Shown here in pieces: positions 61,219 to 64,000 of a stretch of 64,000 nucleotides of DNA. The position numbers were made by a program, and so were the translations under genes. The stretch covers positions 4,712,001 through 4,776,000 of the forward strand of contig NZ_CP015772.1 of NCBI RefSeq assembly GCF_001654455.1, read 5' to 3'. Positions within the stretch are counted from its first letter, which is position 1; the number at the start of each line of letters is the position of its first letter. Source of the stretch: Niabella ginsenosidivorans. GTDB taxonomy: Bacteria > Bacteroidota > Bacteroidia > Chitinophagales > Chitinophagaceae. The notes beneath the pieces were generated by a model. It saw only the letters and a program-made list of their open reading frames with translations. It was not told the DNA's origin and searched no databases.

Positions 61219-61455
61219 GTGATACGTACCATAGTCAGGGCTCAGGAAAGGCAAATCAGGCTGGAAATTTCAAAAGAATATGTAGGGAAGGAGATTGAAA
61301 TTACTTATATACCTCTTGAAGAAGTGAACCAGGAGGTACAATATGTTTCCGGCAAAAAAATGAAAGATTTCAGGAGCATCCTGTCTGATGAAACTGCTGC
61401 AAAGTTTCATACACATATTGAAAAGAGCAGAAATGAATGGGAAAGAAATATTTAA
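61219..61455 (+). CDS. VapB-type antitoxin (AbrB-like or DUF2281-like)
   Basis: This is a protein of about 78 residues: VIRTIVRAQERQIRLEISKEYVGKEIEITYIPLEE, then a helical tail with KDFRSILSDETAAKFHTHIEKSRNEWERNI. The first half resembles DNA-binding antitoxin folds and the tail the toxin-binding part. I chose GTG 61219, as no ATG is in frame and the -7 box lies upstream. It overlaps the toxin gene by 19 bases, the usual layout of type II systems, and probably represses its own promoter. Confidence 0.7.
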   Translation: MIRTIVRAQERQIRLEISKEYVGKEIEITYIPLEEVNQEVQYVSGKKMKDFRSILSDETAAKFHTHIEKSRNEWERNI

Positions 61456-61784
61456 TTGATTCCAATTGCGTCATTGACTTCTGCAATGGCAAATTGCCTG
61501 CTCCTGCACAAGCGTTGCTTTTTGCCCTGGAACAACCAGTTATTTCTGTCATTACACAGATTGGAGTTTTGAGATTTGATATAACCAATGAAAAGAAAGA
61601 AAAGCTGCTGAATTTGCAAGTTGCTTTAAAAACAATTGAAATTAAAAAAAAGGCCAGGATTAAGTTGCCGGATGCTGTAATAGCAGCCACAGCGATTCAG
61701 TTTAATGCTGTATTACTTACCGGCAATGTTACTGATTTTAAAAATGTTTCGGAATTGAACCTGCAAAATCCCCGGGATTTATAA
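61437..61784 (+). CDS. PIN-domain (VapC-like) toxin, probably inactive
   Basis: This 115-residue PIN protein begins GKKYLIDSNCVIDF, with the first catalytic Asp8. In VapC relatives a Glu follows in the sequence ..ITxIELL; here it is Gly43 (TQIGVLRF). The later Asp79 (KLPDAVIAATA) and Asp100 (GNVTDF) remain, but LLTRN is LLTGN. The segment between about 60 and 65 is shorter than usual by roughly 15 residues. Loss of one metal ligand plus a deletion suggests that it no longer cleaves RNA. Confidence 0.75.
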   Translation: MGKKYLIDSNCVIDFCNGKLPAPAQALLFALEQPVISVITQIGVLRFDITNEKKEKLLNLQVALKTIEIKKKARIKLPDAVIAATAIQFNAVLLTGNVTDFKNVSELNLQNPRDL

Positions 61785-61809
61785 AATTGGTTCATATAAT
61801 ATCAGGTAT

Positions 61810-62286
61810 ATGGCATACACTCATACATTCACCGAAGCACAGGCTCTAAAAAAACTGCAACAATACTGTGCGTACAGCGAACGATGCCATAGCGATGTGG
61901 TAAATAAATTATATGAGTTGGGTGTATGGAAAAAGGAGCATGATGCCATTATTGCCGCATTGATTGAAGCAAACTATCTGAACGAGGAGCGTTTTGCAAA
62001 AGCCTTTGCCGGCGGCCACTTCCGGCAAAAAAAATGGGGACGTAACAAAATAAAAAAAGCATTGCAGCAAAAACAGGTCAGCTCTTACTGTATAAAAACC
62101 GCAATGAAGGAAATTCCTGAAGCGGCTTATCTTCAGGTGTTGCAGGAGCTTTTTCTTCAAAAATGGGAAAGCTTAAACCACGAAAAGAACCGGTTTATAA
62201 AGATGCGCAAGGTTAGTGATTTTCTGCTTCAGAAAGGCTTTGAGCCGGAGCTTATTCAACCGTTATTCAGCAAAGCAAAAGAATAA
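61810..62286 (+). CDS. recX: RecX-family regulator of recombinase RecA
   Basis: This 158-residue basic, all-helical protein fits RecX: AQALKKLQQYCAYSERCHSDVVNKLYELGV (first helix-turn unit), then LNEERFAKAFAGGHFRQKKWGRNKIKKALQQKQV, the conserved centre, and FIKMRKVSDFLLQKGFEPELI near the end. RecX limits RecA filament growth. recA is not in the window. Next gene starts 5 bases later. Confidence 0.88.
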   Translation: MAYTHTFTEAQALKKLQQYCAYSERCHSDVVNKLYELGVWKKEHDAIIAALIEANYLNEERFAKAFAGGHFRQKKWGRNKIKKALQQKQVSSYCIKTAMKEIPEAAYLQVLQELFLQKWESLNHEKNRFIKMRKVSDFLLQKGFEPELIQPLFSKAKE

Positions 62287-62291
62287 ATCCA

Positions 62292-63209
62292 GTGTATAGT
62301 TACCACGAACAGGTATTACTGCTTTTTTCGACCCCTTTTTATATCATCATCATCGGGGCGGAGGTCTTATTGTCCAGCCTTCACTTTCATAAAAAGACGT
62401 ATACGCTTAAAGATACGCTTACCAATATCTATCTTACTATAGCCAACGGCCTGATTGATATGGCCTTTAAGCTAAGCTATCTGTGGGTGCTGGTACAGGT
62501 CTTTAATCACAGCCCTTTCCGGAACTGGCATACCGGCGCACTTTACTGGGTACTACTGTTAATAGCAGAAGATTTTACTTATTACTGGCTGCACCGCTTT
62601 GATCATGAATTCCGCTTTTTATGGGCAGTGCATGTTACGCACCACAGCTCCCGGCAATTCAATTTCAGCGTAGGATTCCGCTCCTCCGTTTTTGAGCCCC
62701 TTTACCGTTTTATTTTCTTTATTCCGCTGGCTTTTGCCGGTTTTAAGCCGCTGGATATTTTATTTATGTATTCAGCCACCCAGATATGGGGTACGCTGGT
62801 GCATACAGAACTGGTGGGAAAGCTGGGCTGGCTGGAAAAAGTATTTGTTACGCCATCACACCACCGTGTGCATCATGGCTCTAATCCCAGATACCTTGAT
62901 AAAAACATGGGTATGTTCTTAATCATCTGGGATAAATGGTTCGGCACCTTCCAGGAAGAGCTGCCGGAACAGGAATATGCTCCCATTCAATACGGACTTA
63001 CCAAAAACCTGGAAAATCCCAATGCGTTTACCATTATATTTCATGAATGGATACAGATCTATAAAGACGTTACTCAAAAGGGACTAACTTTTAAACAGCG
63101 CTTTAAGTATATTTTTGGCCCCCCGGGCTACAGCCATGACGGCAGCCGCAAAACCAGTAAACAGATGGAGCGGGAAGAAGCCGGGCAGCCGCCTCTTTCT
63201 TCAAAATAA
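62292..63209 (+). CDS. Sterol desaturase / fatty acid hydroxylase family membrane protein (second)
   Basis: This 305-residue multi-helix membrane protein has the three His clusters of the family: WLHRFDHEF (about 97), VHVTHHSSRQF (about 115) and TPSHHRVHHGSN (about 195). GTG start at 62292, 5 bases after recX. The C-terminal ~40 residues are polar. It should be a di-iron lipid hydroxylase; the substrate is unknown and it is only distantly similar to the one at 50431. Confidence 0.87.
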   Translation: MYSYHEQVLLLFSTPFYIIIIGAEVLLSSLHFHKKTYTLKDTLTNIYLTIANGLIDMAFKLSYLWVLVQVFNHSPFRNWHTGALYWVLLLIAEDFTYYWLHRFDHEFRFLWAVHVTHHSSRQFNFSVGFRSSVFEPLYRFIFFIPLAFAGFKPLDILFMYSATQIWGTLVHTELVGKLGWLEKVFVTPSHHRVHHGSNPRYLDKNMGMFLIIWDKWFGTFQEELPEQEYAPIQYGLTKNLENPNAFTIIFHEWIQIYKDVTQKGLTFKQRFKYIFGPPGYSHDGSRKTSKQMEREEAGQPPLSSK

Positions 63210-63229
63210 CCGAACTTCGCCGTTGCAAT

Positions 63230-64000
63230 ATGTCCTTACAGATTTCTATAATACAGACCCCACTTTATTGGGAAGACAAAACAGCCAACCTGGAAATGCT
63301 GCAGCAAAAAATTGAAAGCATCTCCCAGACCCAGGTTGTGATATTGCCCGAAATGTTTTCCACGGGATTTTCCATGAAACCGGAATTATTAGCCGAAACA
63401 ATGGACGGGCCAACCGTTCAGTGGATGAAAGATATTGCTGCAAAAAAGAAGATCATCCTTACCGGCAGCATAATCATAGAAGAAGACGGGCATTATTACA
63501 ACCGGCTCATCTGGATGCTTCCTACCAGGCAATATGGCAGTTATGACAAGCGTCATCTTTTTGCTTTTGCAAAGGAAGATGAACATTATACTGCGGGCAA
63601 TAAACGGTTCATTGCATCTGTAAACGGCTGGAAGATCAACCTGCAGGTATGCTATGACCTCCGTTTCCCGGTTTGGGCAAGGCAGAACGCCCTGTTTCCC
63701 CAGGAGCAAAGTTCCGGGCCAGCTGCCCCGGAATATGATGTGCTGATCAATGTAGCCAACTGGCCCCGGCGCCGCAGTTTAGCCTGGAAAACATTGCTGC
63801 AGGCCCGCGCCATCGAAAATCAATGTTATGTAGCAGGTGTAAACCGTGTGGGTGAAGACGGCAATCATATTGATTACAGCGGAGATAGTATGGTCATTGA
63901 CCCTTTGGGCAGGATCCTTTATCACCAAGCAGATGCGGAAGACCTTTTTACCATTACGCTTTCCAGGGAAAAGCTGCAGGAAGTAAGGGAACAGTTTCCT
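63230..64000 (+). CDS. Nitrilase-family amidase (YafV/omega-amidase-like), 3' end outside window
   Basis: The frame from ATG 63230 (MSLQISIIQTPLYWEDKTANL) stays open to the last base, giving 257 residues. The nitrilase triad is visible: Glu in ILPEMFSTGF, Lys in YDKRHLFAFAKE and Cys in LQVCYDLRFPVWAR. ANWPRRRSLAWKTLLQARAIEN and VGVN-like GVNRVGEDGNHIDYSG match the omega-amidase branch, which removes ammonia from alpha-keto-glutaramate or ketosuccinamate. Only the last few residues should be missing. Starts 20 bases after the hydroxylase stop. Confidence 0.92.
   Translation, partial: MSLQISIIQTPLYWEDKTANLEMLQQKIESISQTQVVILPEMFSTGFSMKPELLAETMDGPTVQWMKDIAAKKKIILTGSIIIEEDGHYYNRLIWMLPTRQYGSYDKRHLFAFAKEDEHYTAGNKRFIASVNGWKINLQVCYDLRFPVWARQNALFPQEQSSGPAAPEYDVLINVANWPRRRSLAWKTLLQARAIENQCYVAGVNRVGEDGNHIDYSGDSMVIDPLGRILYHQADAEDLFTITLSREKLQEVREQFP

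Overview
The window reads as chromosome of a free-living member of the Bacteroidota, most likely family Chitinophagaceae. Pointers are a SusC/SusD pair, HmuY-type heme uptake, DUF2911, DUF2480 and DUF6607 proteins, an acpP-fabF-rnc cluster, an ileS-TraR/DksA pair and the Bacteroidota promoter signature (TTTG, about 19-23 bases, TAnnTTTG) before several genes. I saw no rRNA, tRNA or CRISPR array, no complete insertion sequence and no prophage. The species cannot be fixed from the sequence alone.

Layout. 1-3.7 kb: end of an unrecognised gene, a CPA1 Na+/H+ antiporter, a one-domain asparaginase-like protein and a decayed alkaline-phosphatase-family gene. 3.7-11.5 kb: a ROK regulator (broken by one frameshift), SusC and SusD transcribed as one unit, with a divergent MFS transporter. 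11.9-18 kb: a small secreted protein, two tandem DUF2911 proteins, an AcpH-like hydrolase, a thioredoxin-like protein, a DinB protein, and a thiamine transporter (pnuT) behind a TPP riboswitch and overlapping an acyl-CoA-dehydrogenase-like gene. 18-28 kb: SET protein, obgE, GH78 alpha-L-rhamnosidase, aspartyl protease with PDZ, cysteine desulfurase, then rnc, fabF and acpP. 28-38.4 kb: GNAT, a YcxB-like protein, ileS with a TraR/DksA-like protein carrying a histone-H1-like tail, and a heme operon (TonB receptor, HmuY, DUF6607).

38.4-47.2 kb: a gene-free stretch of degenerate repeats, a PpiD/SurA-like foldase, two surface proteins (a seven-repeat propeller lipoprotein and a LamG protein with an interrupted C-terminal domain) and a TPR histidine kinase with a LuxR-type response regulator. 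47.5-58.4 kb: DUF2480, corA, a duplicated small membrane protein, kdsB, a fatty-acid-hydroxylase-like protein, a cobalamin riboswitch controlling metE plus a cysteine-rich protein, a second copy of the repeat, a TPM lipoprotein, a flavoprotein reductase and dnaN. 58.6-64 kb: a conserved unknown gene paired with a cytoplasmic trypsin-like protease, a VapBC-type pair with a damaged toxin, recX, another hydroxylase and the start of a nitrilase-family amidase.

Most of the window is ordinary housekeeping. The parts most worth a second look are the LamG protein whose last domain is interrupted by two hydrophobic segments, the 58.6-61.0 kb protease/unknown pair, palindromic repeats embedded in frame in ileS, the inverted pair of about 300-base intergenic repeats, the TPP-controlled acyl-CoA-dehydrogenase-like gene, and three genes at different stages of decay (phosphatase, ROK regulator, VapC).
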